Below, piece after piece: positions 5,965-5,968 of a stretch of DNA of 5,968 nucleotides. The notes under the pieces were generated by a model. That model made no database searches, was not told the origin of the DNA, and saw only the letters and a program-made list of their open reading frames with translations. The stretch's first letter is position 1. Every line of letters begins with the position of its first letter. Position numbers and translations under genes: made by a program. The stretch is from Planctomycetota bacterium (lineage in GTDB: Bacteria > Planctomycetota > Planctomycetia > Pirellulales > Pirellulaceae), in assembly GCA_023430365.1 (NCBI GenBank), contig JAEZAS010000519.1, positions 1 to 5,968 on the forward strand. Reading direction: 5' to 3'.

Positions 5965-5968
5965 GACG

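Overview
The window looks like a chromosomal stretch of a planctomycete, probably of the Pirellulales. The evidence is a Hanks-type Ser/Thr kinase with an N-terminal anti-sigma-like zinc finger and C-terminal WD40 repeats, GC-rich coding DNA with long antisense shadow frames, a TolC-type protein with a long Pro/Gln-rich leader, and an intergenic repeat built on GACGCAAA-like octamers. The taxonomic call is inference; no rRNA or marker gene is present.

Layout: (1) Positions 1-2183, plus strand: the 3' part of a large membrane signalling protein (zinc finger, kinase, one membrane helix, seven WD40 blades). Its start lies upstream of the window. (2) Positions 2180-3718, minus strand: a TolC/CzcC-family outer-membrane efflux protein. 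It converges on the kinase gene, and both stop codons sit in one CTAG tetranucleotide. (3) Positions 3719-4446: a 728-bp gap between divergent genes. It holds a perfect 8-bp palindrome, a roughly 190-bp imperfect inverted repeat with octameric arms (MITE-like or REP-like), a leader hairpin and two Shine-Dalgarno sites. (4) Positions 4447-5943, plus strand: a complete, divergent MurE-type Mur ligase with an intact nucleotide-binding core but changes at several motifs that are nearly invariant in true MurE. (5) The last 25 bases hold a short GGGTTCA tandem repeat that runs to the edge.

The three genes do not form an operon and have no obvious common pathway. The kinase probably transduces an envelope or cytoplasmic signal. 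The TolC protein would be the outer-membrane duct of an efflux or secretion complex whose inner-membrane partners are not here. The Mur ligase would act in the cytoplasm on a peptidoglycan precursor or a related substrate. The items most worth a second look are the divergent Mur ligase and the octamer-built inverted repeat. I do not see a clearly new multi-gene system in this window.
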